A stretch of 64,000 nt of DNA, from positions 1 to 64,000 of the forward strand of contig JAEZLH010000026.1 of NCBI GenBank assembly GCA_023435895.1. The letters run 5' to 3'. Below, piece after piece: positions 52,437-60,769 of this stretch. The notes under the pieces are model-generated. The model saw only the letters and a program-made list of their open reading frames with translations, searched no databases and was not told the origin of the DNA. The translations under genes and the position numbers were made by a program. How positions within the stretch are numbered: position 1 is the stretch's first letter; each line of letters opens with the position of its first letter. Source of the DNA: Bacillota bacterium. GTDB lineage: Bacteria; Bacillota; Clostridia; Lachnospirales; Lachnospiraceae.

Positions 52437-52486
52437 GCCTTTCCATTAAAACACAATGCTTGAAGTTAATATAAAGGAGAAAAGTA

Positions 52487-53437
52487 ATGACAATAAACCG
52501 TAGTAAAATTGTAATCGTAGGAGCCGGATTAGTGGGTTCCTCCACTGCATTTAGCTTAATCACTCAGGGAATCTGCGATGAAGTGATGATCATTGATATC
52601 AACAAGAATAAGGCGCGTGGCGAAGTGATGGATTTATGTCATTGCGTTGAGTATCTAAACCGTAATGTGAAGGTGAGTGAAGGCGATTATAAAGATTGCG
52701 GTGATGCAGATATCGTCGTGATTACTGCGGGAGCGCCGCCTAAGCCCGGACAGACCAGACTTGATACCTTGGAATTATCGGCGCGTATTGCAAAATCCAT
52801 TGTAGAGCCGATTATGGCTTCCGGTTTCCGAGGACACTTTATTGTTGTTTCCAATCCAGTGGACATTATTGCATATTATGTTTATAAATTATCAGGATTA
52901 CCCAAAAACCAGGTAATCGGAACAGGTACAGCAATGGATTCCGCCAGGTTAAAACATTTCATCGGTGAATTAATTGGTGTAGATCCGCGAAGCGTGCAAG
53001 GATATACCATGGGTGAACATGGAGACAGCCAAATGTGCCCTTGGTCCCATGTAACCATAGGAGGCAAACGCTTTGCTGATATTATTGAAGATAACGAACA
53101 ATACAAAGATGTAAACCTTGACGAAATTGTTAGAAAAGTAACAAAAGTCGGCTTTGAAATTCTTGAAGTAAAAGGAACAACCTGTTATGGCATAGCAACT
53201 GCGGTAGTGGGAATTGTCAAGGCGGTAATGAATGATGAGAATAAGATTATTCCGGTATCCACATTATTAGAAGGTGAGTTCGGTGAATCCGATGTATTCT
53301 GTGGGGTTCCAGCTATATTAAATCGTAATGGAGTGCATGATGTGGTTGAAGTACATTTGACCACCGAGGAAGAGAAAAAGTTCAAGCATTCCGTTTCAGT
53401 TATCAGAGAATACATTGAAAAATTAAACACTCTTTAA
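52487..53437 (+). CDS. L-2-hydroxyacid dehydrogenase of the LDH/MDH family, specificity uncertain
   Basis: The 316-residue NAD-dependent enzyme has IVGAGLVGSS (10-19), DIN after the second strand (NAD choice), substrate loop APPKPGQTR (83-91), the Arg in MDSARLKHF and the catalytic His in MGEHGDS (about 177-183). The position that discriminates lactate (Gln) from malate (Arg) in this family holds Pro85, so the substrate is not clear; the later KGTTCYG favours the LDH type. Start behind AAGGAGAAAAG. Confidence 0.85.
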   Translation: MTINRSKIVIVGAGLVGSSTAFSLITQGICDEVMIIDINKNKARGEVMDLCHCVEYLNRNVKVSEGDYKDCGDADIVVITAGAPPKPGQTRLDTLELSARIAKSIVEPIMASGFRGHFIVVSNPVDIIAYYVYKLSGLPKNQVIGTGTAMDSARLKHFIGELIGVDPRSVQGYTMGEHGDSQMCPWSHVTIGGKRFADIIEDNEQYKDVNLDEIVRKVTKVGFEILEVKGTTCYGIATAVVGIVKAVMNDENKIIPVSTLLEGEFGESDVFCGVPAILNRNGVHDVVEVHLTTEEEKKFKHSVSVIREYIEKLNTL

Positions 53438-53470
53438 TCGATGATATAAGGACGTTATAAAGATATCTAG

Positions 53471-53505
53471 ATAGTTAGCCTATTTCAATGGCTAACTATT
53501 TTTTA
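53471..53505 (+). terminator. Terminator after the LDH-type gene
   Basis: ATAGTTAGCC (53471-53480) and GGCTAACTAT (53490-53499) form a perfect 10-bp stem with a 9-base loop and a T6 run. Confidence 0.9.
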
Positions 53506-53637
53506 TGATAAACTCTGAAAGCACCGAATAAAGCATCGCCAAAATCCCCATAATCAGTGATAAAATTACTATTTCCACGGGATAATATAAACATTTAATA
53601 AAATAGTATAAATTTATTATAAAAGCTGCCCGCATTA

Positions 53638-53706
53638 TGGCACTATCACTTAGTGCCAAAGTATCTTTTGTTTAAATTGCCTGAAACCATCGTTTGTGTT
53701 TATAAT
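53638..53706 (+). promoter_or_regulatory. mtlA promoter with MtlR-type operator box
   Basis: TGGCACTA-TCACT-TAGTGCCA (53638-53658) is a perfect inverted repeat. A 42-base block (53638-53679) matches the block before mtlF at 29 of 42 positions without gaps and ends in the -35 box TTGCCT (53677-53682). The -10 TATAAT is at 53701-53706, 18 bp on. Overlap of the box end with the -35 is the class II activator position expected for MtlR. Confidence 0.75.
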
Positions 53707-53779
53707 ATAATCAACAAGATAACGAATTGGCCAATCGTTAACATGTAACTACATAATGTATTATTTGGGAGGATGTTAA

Positions 53780-55153
53780 ATGAAAGAAAGAGTTCAGGTA
53801 GTTGGTAGATTTTTAAGCGGTATGGTTATGCCCAATATCGGCGCTATTCTCGCTTGGGGTATTATCACAACCTTATTTATTAAGACCGGTTGGTTTCCGA
53901 ACGAAAAACTTGCAACTTTAGTTGATCCTATGATTAAGTATCTGTTACCATTATTGATCGCTTATACAGGCGGTAAGATGGTTGCCGATGTCAGAGGTGG
54001 AGTTATCGCTACAGTAGCAGCAATGGGTATTATCGTAGCTGCAGGTTCTCCGATGTTTCTTGGAGCAATGATTGTTGGTCCAATTGCAGGTTGGGTAATT
54101 AAGCAATTTGACAAAGCAGTTGAAGGTCATATTCCTGCGGGATTTGAAATGCTGGTATATAACTTTTCACTTGGTATTATCGGTGCAATTTTAGCAATCG
54201 TAGCGTTTTTCGGCTTTACACCAATCGTACTTGGATTAACCGATTTATTGGCATCCGGTGTACAGTTCTTCGTTGATCATCACTTATTACCTTTGGCAAG
54301 TTTGTTCGTTGAGCCAGCAAAGATCTTATTCCTTAACAATGCAATCAATCACGGAATTTTATCACCTATGGGTATTGACCAAGTTAAAGAAGCTGGAAAG
54401 TCCTTATTCTTCTTGGTTGAAGCAAATCCGGGTCCCGGACTTGGTATCCTTTTAGCATATTGCTTAGTAGGTAAAGGTGGAGCGAAAAGTTCAGCTCCTG
54501 GTGCAATAATCATCCACTTCCTTGGTGGTATCCATGAGATTTACTTCCCTTATGTATTGATGAATCCTTCTCTGCTTTTAGCAGCAATCGCAGGTGGCGC
54601 AAGTGGTGTATTCACATTAACCGTATTCAATGTTGGGTTATCTGCTCCGGCTTCACCGGGTAGTATCTTTGCTGTATTAAGTATGACACCAAAGGGTAAT
54701 TATTTAGGCGTTATCTTAGCAGTATTAATCGCAGCAGCTGTTTCCTTTGTAGTATCCTTACCTTTGATTAAACTGTTCGGTAAAAACGAAGATCTTGAAG
54801 CTGCAAAAGCGAAAAAAGATCAGATGAAGGCTGAATCCAAAGGCTTAGGTACACAGAATGTATTAACAAGCGGTATTAAGAAAATCATCTTTGCTTGTGA
54901 TGCAGGTATGGGTTCTTCCGCAATGGGTGCTACTGTTCTTCGTAAGAAGTTAAAAGCGGCAGGTCTTGATGCAATCACTGTGGAACATGCTTCCGTATCT
55001 TCCATACCAAGTGATGCAGAGATTGTTGTTACCCATGAATCTTTAAAAGAAAGAGCAGCACATAGTGCTCCCAAAGCACAGCTTGTTCTTATCACTAACT
55101 TCATGACTGCTCCAGAGTATGATGAACTGGTTGCATCTTTGAAAAATGCTTAA
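53780..55153 (+). CDS. mtlA: Mannitol-specific PTS enzyme IICB
   Basis: The 457-residue protein has an EIIC membrane domain (about 1-340, with GGIHEIYFPY near 253-262) and a cytosolic EIIB domain (about 365-457) whose phosphorylated Cys373 sits in ACDAGMGSS. It takes up mannitol as mannitol-1-phosphate. The IIA part is separate (57525), as in many Firmicutes. Start behind GGGAGGATG. A hairpin after it may set its transcript end before mtlR. Confidence 0.94.
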   Translation: MKERVQVVGRFLSGMVMPNIGAILAWGIITTLFIKTGWFPNEKLATLVDPMIKYLLPLLIAYTGGKMVADVRGGVIATVAAMGIIVAAGSPMFLGAMIVGPIAGWVIKQFDKAVEGHIPAGFEMLVYNFSLGIIGAILAIVAFFGFTPIVLGLTDLLASGVQFFVDHHLLPLASLFVEPAKILFLNNAINHGILSPMGIDQVKEAGKSLFFLVEANPGPGLGILLAYCLVGKGGAKSSAPGAIIIHFLGGIHEIYFPYVLMNPSLLLAAIAGGASGVFTLTVFNVGLSAPASPGSIFAVLSMTPKGNYLGVILAVLIAAAVSFVVSLPLIKLFGKNEDLEAAKAKKDQMKAESKGLGTQNVLTSGIKKIIFACDAGMGSSAMGATVLRKKLKAAGLDAITVEHASVSSIPSDAEIVVTHESLKERAAHSAPKAQLVLITNFMTAPEYDELVASLKNA

Positions 55154-55186
55154 GTAATAATAAGAGAATTATTATTTGAACTGTAT

Positions 55187-55230
55187 GGTTTAGCACGGTC
55201 ATTGTTTGGCCGTGCTAAGCCTTAATTCTA
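55187..55230 (+). terminator. Hairpin between mtlA and mtlR
   Basis: GGTTTAGCACGG (55187-55198) pairs with CCGTGCTAAGCC (55210-55221), one G-T pair, loop of 11. The T run after it is broken, so partial read-through into mtlR is likely. Confidence 0.65.
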
Positions 55231-55256
55231 ATTATAGGAAGAGATAGGTGATTATG

Positions 55257-57359
55257 ATGGAATTGACTCCGCGAGTAAGGCAAATTTTATCCGTTCTAAT
55301 AACAGAGAAGGATGTAATACCTGTAAAGAATCTTGCGCAAAAGCTTAACATCAGTAAGAGAACCGTACAACGGGAATTGGATTATATCAGTTATATCTTA
55401 AAAAAATATGATATTAATTTGTGTGCCAAAACCGGAACCGGCATCTGGTTGGAAGGGGAGGAGTATCAAAAAAAGCTCCTTCTTAATCACCTTGAAAATC
55501 AAAATAAAATGGATTTTGCAGACAAATCCGAGCGTCGCAAGAATTTAACCCTAGAATTATTAAAGGATCAGACTCCGAAAAAATTATATTATTATGCAAA
55601 TCTTTTTTCGGTCAGTGAAGCGACGATCAGTAAAGATTTGGAACATATTGAACCTTGGTTTCTTAAATATAGTATTCTAATTATTCGAAAGCAGGGGTAC
55701 GGGGTCACTCTACATGGCAGTGAGAAGAATATCCGACTGGCGATTCGTGAGTTCATTAGCAAAAATATGGACACCCCCACCCTAAATCAACTTTATAAGG
55801 AATGTGATATCTCGACACCGAAGGTAGTGGGAATCAAAGATATTAAAAACCGCTATCAACTACTGGATGATGATATTTTACAGAGAGTTAAGATTTGCTT
55901 TGCCAGTATCCCGGATGTTCGAATCAGTAGACTGGCCGAAGAATCCTATATCGGTTTGATTTTGCATGTAACAATTGCAATAGAACGTGTTCTAGCAGGG
56001 GAAATCATCGAACCGAACGAAGAACTTCTTGAAAAATTAAAACAAGACGACGATTACAATTTGGCACTATTAATCGTATTTTCGTTAGAAAATGAATTCG
56101 GAATTGAAATTCCTGATATTGAAATAGCCTTTATCTGCTTGCATATTAAAGGTTCTAAACTACAAAGGGCAAGCTTTGGACAGGACCGGGATAAGATTTC
56201 TCCAGAGCAAAAAGAGGAACTGAATGAATTAGTACAAGGCATGATAGTGGCATATGATGAACAATTAGCCTATATTCTTGGCGCGGACGAAGAGTTTATT
56301 AACGGACTGGCAACCCATCTCAGACCTGCGCTGGTTAGACTTCACAATCATATGCAGATTGAAAATCCTCACCTGCAAGAAATCAAAGAATCCTATCCGG
56401 ATGTATTTAACCGTTGTATTCGCGTAGGTAAATTTTTAAAAGCATCCACAGGATGTGAAATTCCCGAAACAGAGATTGGGTTTTTAGCCCTTCATTTTGG
56501 AGCTGCTACCGTACGCATGGAAAGTGAGAAAATGAACAAACGAATGGTTAATATCGGAGTGGTATGTGCCAGCGGTATTGGCATATCTAGGCTGATGGTT
56601 TCAAGACTTAATAATTTTTTAAAAACAAGAGCTAAATTAAATACCTATGGGCGAACTGATTTAAACCAATTTGTACTTGAAAAGAACGACTTCTTTGTAT
56701 CCAGCATCGAACTTGGTGATTTGGATGTAGAAGTGGTTCAAGTAAATCCTCTGCTTCCGGAGGAAGATTTAATGAGAATTGATGAAGTGGTTAGCCAATA
56801 TGAGACCACCACTAAAAAGAGAGAAAATAATACTGATTTTGAACGTCAAATGGAAAAAATCAATGATCTTGCCGGAAGAATCAAAGAAATCCTTCACAAT
56901 TATTTCTGTCTAGAAATTAATGAAGATATCAAATTTCAAGAAATACTGGAAGTGGCAGCACAAAGAATCACTCCTTATAAAGACAGCCAGCTGCGCATCA
57001 TAGAGGAAATAAAAAAACGTGAGGAAATTGCAACACAGGTAATACCGGAGTTGGGTATTGCTTTATTGCATGCAAGAGTCAAAGGTATTTTTCAAAGTGG
57101 CTTTTATGTATGTGTTCCGAAAAATCATGACATATTTACAAATGCCTATCTGCAATCCACAGAGGCCATTGTCATTATGTTGATTCCTGATGATGACCAA
57201 AAGCATGAAAACAGCCAGCTTTTAGGACATTTGAGTGAGAGTTTTATAAAGGATGAGCGCTTTTTGGAAGATGTAAAATCAGGTGATGAAATGCGTATAA
57301 AAGAAACTCTTTCAAGATTAATGAAGGAGTATTTCAATAAATATCTGGATGTTGTGTAA
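55257..57359 (+). CDS. mtlR: MtlR, BglG-family mannitol regulator with PRD, EIIB and EIIA-like domains
   Basis: The 700-residue protein shows, in order, two HTH modules (first with NISKRTVQRELDYI, second about 95-150), two PRD domains (about 185-290 and 300-410, His candidates in HLRPALVRLHNHM), an EIIB-like domain (about 420-510, VCASGIGISR) and an EIIA-like domain (about 545-695, HARVKG). Phosphorylation by HPr and the mannitol EIIs would set its activity. Starts at GTG 55248, ATG 55254 and ATG 55257 are possible; the last best fits the AGGTG site. It lies between its target genes, with matching boxes before mtlA and mtlF. Confidence 0.9.
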   Translation: MELTPRVRQILSVLITEKDVIPVKNLAQKLNISKRTVQRELDYISYILKKYDINLCAKTGTGIWLEGEEYQKKLLLNHLENQNKMDFADKSERRKNLTLELLKDQTPKKLYYYANLFSVSEATISKDLEHIEPWFLKYSILIIRKQGYGVTLHGSEKNIRLAIREFISKNMDTPTLNQLYKECDISTPKVVGIKDIKNRYQLLDDDILQRVKICFASIPDVRISRLAEESYIGLILHVTIAIERVLAGEIIEPNEELLEKLKQDDDYNLALLIVFSLENEFGIEIPDIEIAFICLHIKGSKLQRASFGQDRDKISPEQKEELNELVQGMIVAYDEQLAYILGADEEFINGLATHLRPALVRLHNHMQIENPHLQEIKESYPDVFNRCIRVGKFLKASTGCEIPETEIGFLALHFGAATVRMESEKMNKRMVNIGVVCASGIGISRLMVSRLNNFLKTRAKLNTYGRTDLNQFVLEKNDFFVSSIELGDLDVEVVQVNPLLPEEDLMRIDEVVSQYETTTKKRENNTDFERQMEKINDLAGRIKEILHNYFCLEINEDIKFQEILEVAAQRITPYKDSQLRIIEEIKKREEIATQVIPELGIALLHARVKGIFQSGFYVCVPKNHDIFTNAYLQSTEAIVIMLIPDDDQKHENSQLLGHLSESFIKDERFLEDVKSGDEMRIKETLSRLMKEYFNKYLDVV

Positions 57360-57406
57360 TTGCACATGAGCCAGATTAAATATAGTAAATAAGTTTCATT
57401 TCCGGA

Positions 57407-57474
57407 TGGCACTATTAAATGATGACAAATATCGTTTTGTTTGGATTGAAACTATCAAACATTAATCATACAAT
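57407..57474 (+). promoter_or_regulatory. mtlF promoter with second MtlR-type box
   Basis: The 42-base block 57407-57448 (starting TGGCACTAT, with TGACAAA as an imperfect second half) matches the mtlA block and ends in the -35 box TTGAAA (57446-57451). The -10 TACAAT (57469-57474) is 17 bp away. Box and promoter have the same geometry as at mtlA. Confidence 0.75.
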
Positions 57475-57524
57475 ATAATTACAACAATACAATGCAACGA
57501 AAATATTAAAATCGAGGTAAAAAT

Positions 57525-57986
57525 ATGTTTTTTTCAAAAAAAGAGAATAATGTGACACTTGATATACTTCAGAAAAAAAATATACTTCTAAACTGCAAAG
57601 AGAGCAAACGAGAAGAAGTCATCAGAAAGCTTGGATCAATGTTAGTGGAAAGCGGTTATGTAAATCATGATTATATTGAAGCAATGATTGAAAGAGAAAA
57701 AACCTTTGCCACCTATATGGGGAATGGAATTGCATTGCCTCATGGTGTGGAAAGCGCGAAAGAAGGAATCCTCTCCTCTGGTATTGCAATTATGGTTGTA
57801 CCAGAAGGAATTGATTGGAATGGTGAAACTGCAAAGATTATTATTGCAATTGCTGGCAAGGGTGATGAACATCTGGACATTCTCGGTAATATTGCAGTGA
57901 AATTAGGCGAGGAAGAAGCAGTGGAAGCATTGCTTACCATGAATACGGATGAAGTATATGAGTTTATTACCAGAAAGGAAGACTAA
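57525..57986 (+). CDS. mtlF: Mannitol-specific PTS enzyme IIA
   Basis: The 153-residue EIIA (PTS fructose/mannitol type) has the active His73 in GIALPHG, receiving phosphate from HPr and passing it to the EIIB Cys373 of MtlA. It starts behind CGAGGTAAAAAT and is separated from mtlR by its own promoter, so it opens a second mannitol transcript including the next three or four genes. Confidence 0.93.
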   Translation: MFFSKKENNVTLDILQKKNILLNCKESKREEVIRKLGSMLVESGYVNHDYIEAMIEREKTFATYMGNGIALPHGVESAKEGILSSGIAIMVVPEGIDWNGETAKIIIAIAGKGDEHLDILGNIAVKLGEEEAVEALLTMNTDEVYEFITRKED

Positions 57987-57989
57987 CCA

Positions 57990-58928
57990 ATGATAGTAAC
58001 AGTTACGCTGAATCCGGCTATTGATAAAACAGTGGACATCAAAGAATTTCGATACAGTGGTTTGAATCGTATTACATCTGTTGTGCTTGATCCCGGCGGT
58101 AAGGGGATTAATGTTTCAAAAACCATTAAGCACTTAGGCGGTAAGACAATTGCAACCGGATTTATCGGAGGCAATGGTGGAAATGTAATTGAACAGGGAC
58201 TTAAAAACCTTGGCATAGAAGCAGATTTCATTCATGTAGAGGGTGAAACAAGAACGAATATGAAAGTGCTTGATGCCAATGGCAATGTAACAGAGTTTAA
58301 TGAACCAGGTCCAGTAATCAACAAATCAGATGTTGAAGCCTTGTTAACCAAATTAGAAGCGCTTGCAGCACCGGATACCCTTTTTGTATTAGCTGGAAGT
58401 ATTCCTCAGGGAGTTGATAAGGAGATTTATCGTATTATCATAGAAACGGTAAAGAAAAAGGAGGCAAAAGTTTTCCTTGATGCAGATGGAGAATTATTTT
58501 TGAAAGCGCTGGAAGCTAAGCCCGATTATATTAAACCAAACCGTTTTGAACTTGAACAATATTTTAATTTTGGCGGAGCTGCTTCTGAAGCAGATTTGAT
58601 TGAAATGGGAAAGAAATTACAAGCAGGTGGTATAGGAACCGTTGCCATTTCACTGGGAAGTGAAGGTGCTTTATTTATTCTTCCTAACGAAGCGATAAAA
58701 GTTCCGGGACTTAAAGTAGATGCGCACTCAACCGTAGGGGCTGGTGATGCAATGGTGGCTGCCCTATCCTTTGGTATTGACTCCGGATTACCTATGGAAG
58801 AATGTATCAAATTGGGTGTTGCGACTTCCGCAGGTGCTGTAACTACAATTGGTACAAAACCGCCGACCAGAGAATTAGTGGATGAATTACAAAAGCAAGT
58901 GAAACTTATTAAACGATTGACAAAATAA
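57990..58928 (+). CDS. fruK: 1-phosphofructokinase (PfkB family)
   Basis: The 312-residue PfkB kinase begins VTLNPAIDKTVD, has the family motif GGKGINVSK (about 37-45) and the ATP/catalytic motif STVGAGDAMVA (about 247-257) with Asp as base. This form fits FruK, which makes fructose-1,6-bisphosphate from fructose-1-phosphate; LacC-type tagatose-6-phosphate kinase is the main alternative. Its place three bases after mtlF, in a mannitol operon without mtlD, is unusual and suggests that mannitol is routed via fructose-1-phosphate. Confidence 0.88.
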   Translation: MIVTVTLNPAIDKTVDIKEFRYSGLNRITSVVLDPGGKGINVSKTIKHLGGKTIATGFIGGNGGNVIEQGLKNLGIEADFIHVEGETRTNMKVLDANGNVTEFNEPGPVINKSDVEALLTKLEALAAPDTLFVLAGSIPQGVDKEIYRIIIETVKKKEAKVFLDADGELFLKALEAKPDYIKPNRFELEQYFNFGGAASEADLIEMGKKLQAGGIGTVAISLGSEGALFILPNEAIKVPGLKVDAHSTVGAGDAMVAALSFGIDSGLPMEECIKLGVATSAGAVTTIGTKPPTRELVDELQKQVKLIKRLTK

Positions 58929-58942
58929 AGGAGCGAAAAGAA

Positions 58943-60202
58943 ATGAAAACAAGAGCAGTCAGAATGTATGGAGCATATGACCTTAGATGTGAGGAATTTG
59001 AATTACCTCAGATTAAGGATGATGAAATATTAGTAAAAGTAATGAGTGACAGTATCTGTATGTCAACCTATAAATTAGTAGATCAGGGTGTAAATCATAA
59101 ACGTGCACCAAAGAATGTTGCAACAAATCCTATCATCATCGGTCATGAATTCTCAGGTGACATTGTTGAAGTAGGCGATAAGTGGAAGGATCAATTTAAA
59201 CCGGGTCAAAAATTTGCACTTCAACCAGCTTTGAATTACAAGGGGAAACTGGATTCTCCCGGATATTCTTATGAATTTTTCGGTGGAGCTTGTACTTACT
59301 GTGTAATTCCTCAGGAAGTTATGGAACTGGGTTGTTTATTAAACTATGATGGAGATTCTTATTTTGAAGCATCACTTGGTGAGCCCATGAGCTGTATTCT
59401 TGGCGGATATCATGCGAATTATCATACCAATAAAGTGAATTATGATCATGCAATGGGTACCAAGGAAGATGGTAATATTATAATCTTAGGTGGTTGTGGT
59501 CCCATGGGATTAGGTGCAATAAGCTATGGTCTTTGCTTCAAGAACAAACCTAAGCGTATTGTTGTTACCGATATTGACGACGCTAAAATTGCTAGAGCGA
59601 GAGAAGTAATTTCTGAGGAAGATGCGAAGGCAAAAGGCGTTGAACTGATTTATGTAAACACTGCAAAGCAGGAAGATGCGGTTGATTACTTAATGAAGCT
59701 TACAGACGGACATGGATATGATGATGTGTTCGTATATATCCCCAATAAACATGTTGCAGAAATGGGAGATAAATTGTTAGCATTCGATGGATGTATGAAT
59801 TTCTTTGCAGGACCCTCCGATAACCAATTTTCTGCATCCATCAATCTATATAATGTACATTATACAAGTGCTCATGTGCTTGGAACAACCGGCGGTAATA
59901 CCGATGATTTAATTCAGGCGATTGATTTATCTGCGAAAGGATTAATTAATCCCGCAGTAATGGTAACCCATGTTGGCGGACTTGATTGTGTAGCAGAAAC
60001 AACCATCAATCTTCCTAAAATCCCGGGAGGTAAGAAATTGACTTATACCCAATTCGATATGCCTCTCACAGCGATTGAGGATTTTGAAGAATTAGGCAAA
60101 ACAGATCCATTGTTCAAAAAGTTGGATGAAAGCTGTAAAGCACACAAAGGATTATGGAATACAGAAGCTGAGAAGATTTTATTTGAACATTTTAACGTTT
60201 AG
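58943..60202 (+). CDS. Zinc-type alcohol dehydrogenase, SorE-like sugar-phosphate dehydrogenase
   Basis: The 419-residue MDR protein resembles L-sorbose-1-phosphate reductase (SorE) in length and N-terminal layout: IIGHEFSGDIVEVGDKW (about 69-85), GEPMSC (around 149-154) and NAD-binding ILGGCGPMG (about 180-188). SorE oxidises or reduces the carbon next to the phosphate-bearing one. In this operon it is the only candidate for oxidising mannitol-1-phosphate, which by analogy would give fructose-1-phosphate, the substrate of the preceding kinase. Start behind AAGGAGCG. Biochemical specificity is inferred from context. Confidence 0.8.
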   Translation: MKTRAVRMYGAYDLRCEEFELPQIKDDEILVKVMSDSICMSTYKLVDQGVNHKRAPKNVATNPIIIGHEFSGDIVEVGDKWKDQFKPGQKFALQPALNYKGKLDSPGYSYEFFGGACTYCVIPQEVMELGCLLNYDGDSYFEASLGEPMSCILGGYHANYHTNKVNYDHAMGTKEDGNIIILGGCGPMGLGAISYGLCFKNKPKRIVVTDIDDAKIARAREVISEEDAKAKGVELIYVNTAKQEDAVDYLMKLTDGHGYDDVFVYIPNKHVAEMGDKLLAFDGCMNFFAGPSDNQFSASINLYNVHYTSAHVLGTTGGNTDDLIQAIDLSAKGLINPAVMVTHVGGLDCVAETTINLPKIPGGKKLTYTQFDMPLTAIEDFEELGKTDPLFKKLDESCKAHKGLWNTEAEKILFEHFNV

Positions 60203-60227
60203 TTCTTAATTAGGGAAGGATGATTGT

Positions 60228-60491
60228 ATGGTAAGTCAAAAGATAGTAATAGTAAATAAAAGCGGTATTCACGCAAGACCGGCTGGCGAGCTGGTAAAGG
60301 TAACAAAGTCCTGTAATTCTGATACCCTTATGTTAGTTGGTACAAAGGTTGTTAATTTGAAAAGTATCTTAAACATTATGGCTGCAGCAGTTCGTCAGGG
60401 TACAGAGGTTACCATCCAGTGTGATGGTGAAGGGGAAGAAGAAGATTTAAAGAAAATCGTTGACGCGATTAATAGTGGTTTAGGTGAGTAA
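60228..60491 (+). CDS. ptsH: HPr phosphocarrier protein
   Basis: The 87-residue HPr has the active His15 in SGIHARPA and Ser46 in NLKSI, the HPr kinase site used for catabolite repression in Firmicutes. It carries phosphate from EI to the EIIAs. It is encoded in the mannitol transcript 25 bases after the dehydrogenase, so this operon supplies its own general PTS component or the sole HPr. The start follows GGGAAGGATG. Confidence 0.94.
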   Translation: MVSQKIVIVNKSGIHARPAGELVKVTKSCNSDTLMLVGTKVVNLKSILNIMAAAVRQGTEVTIQCDGEGEEEDLKKIVDAINSGLGE

Positions 60492-60621
60492 ATGAAAGAT
60501 ATATGGTATGTTTCTAATTCGTATGATGAAAGAATCAACCGTATAAAACAAATGAAAAGTTAATAAAACCAGCAATGTCAATGATAACGATGAAAAAGTA
60601 TCATTATATCATCGCTAGTTT

Positions 60622-60688
60622 AAGACCGCATACAGATTTGTACTTATTTATATTTAAAGTATAAGAATTGTTGTAGGCGGTCTTTTTT
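60622..60688 (+). terminator. Terminator between ptsH and ptsI
   Basis: AAGACCGC (60622-60629) pairs with GCGGTCTT (60677-60684) and the sequence ends in TTTTTT. The long loop holds a possible inner hairpin. It separates the ptsH transcript from ptsI. Confidence 0.75.
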
Positions 60689-60690
60689 CC

Positions 60691-60721
60691 TTAACCTTTT
60701 TGGTATATAATAAGAGAACCG
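60691..60721 (+). promoter_or_regulatory. Probable ptsI promoter
   Basis: TATAAT at 60716-60721 follows TTAACC (60691-60696) at a 19-bp spacing, so the -35 is weak. Position after the terminator supports an independent ptsI transcript. Confidence 0.5.
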
Positions 60722-60769
60722 AATCAAGAATATGTATAATAATGGGTTATAACGATCAGGAGAATTAAT

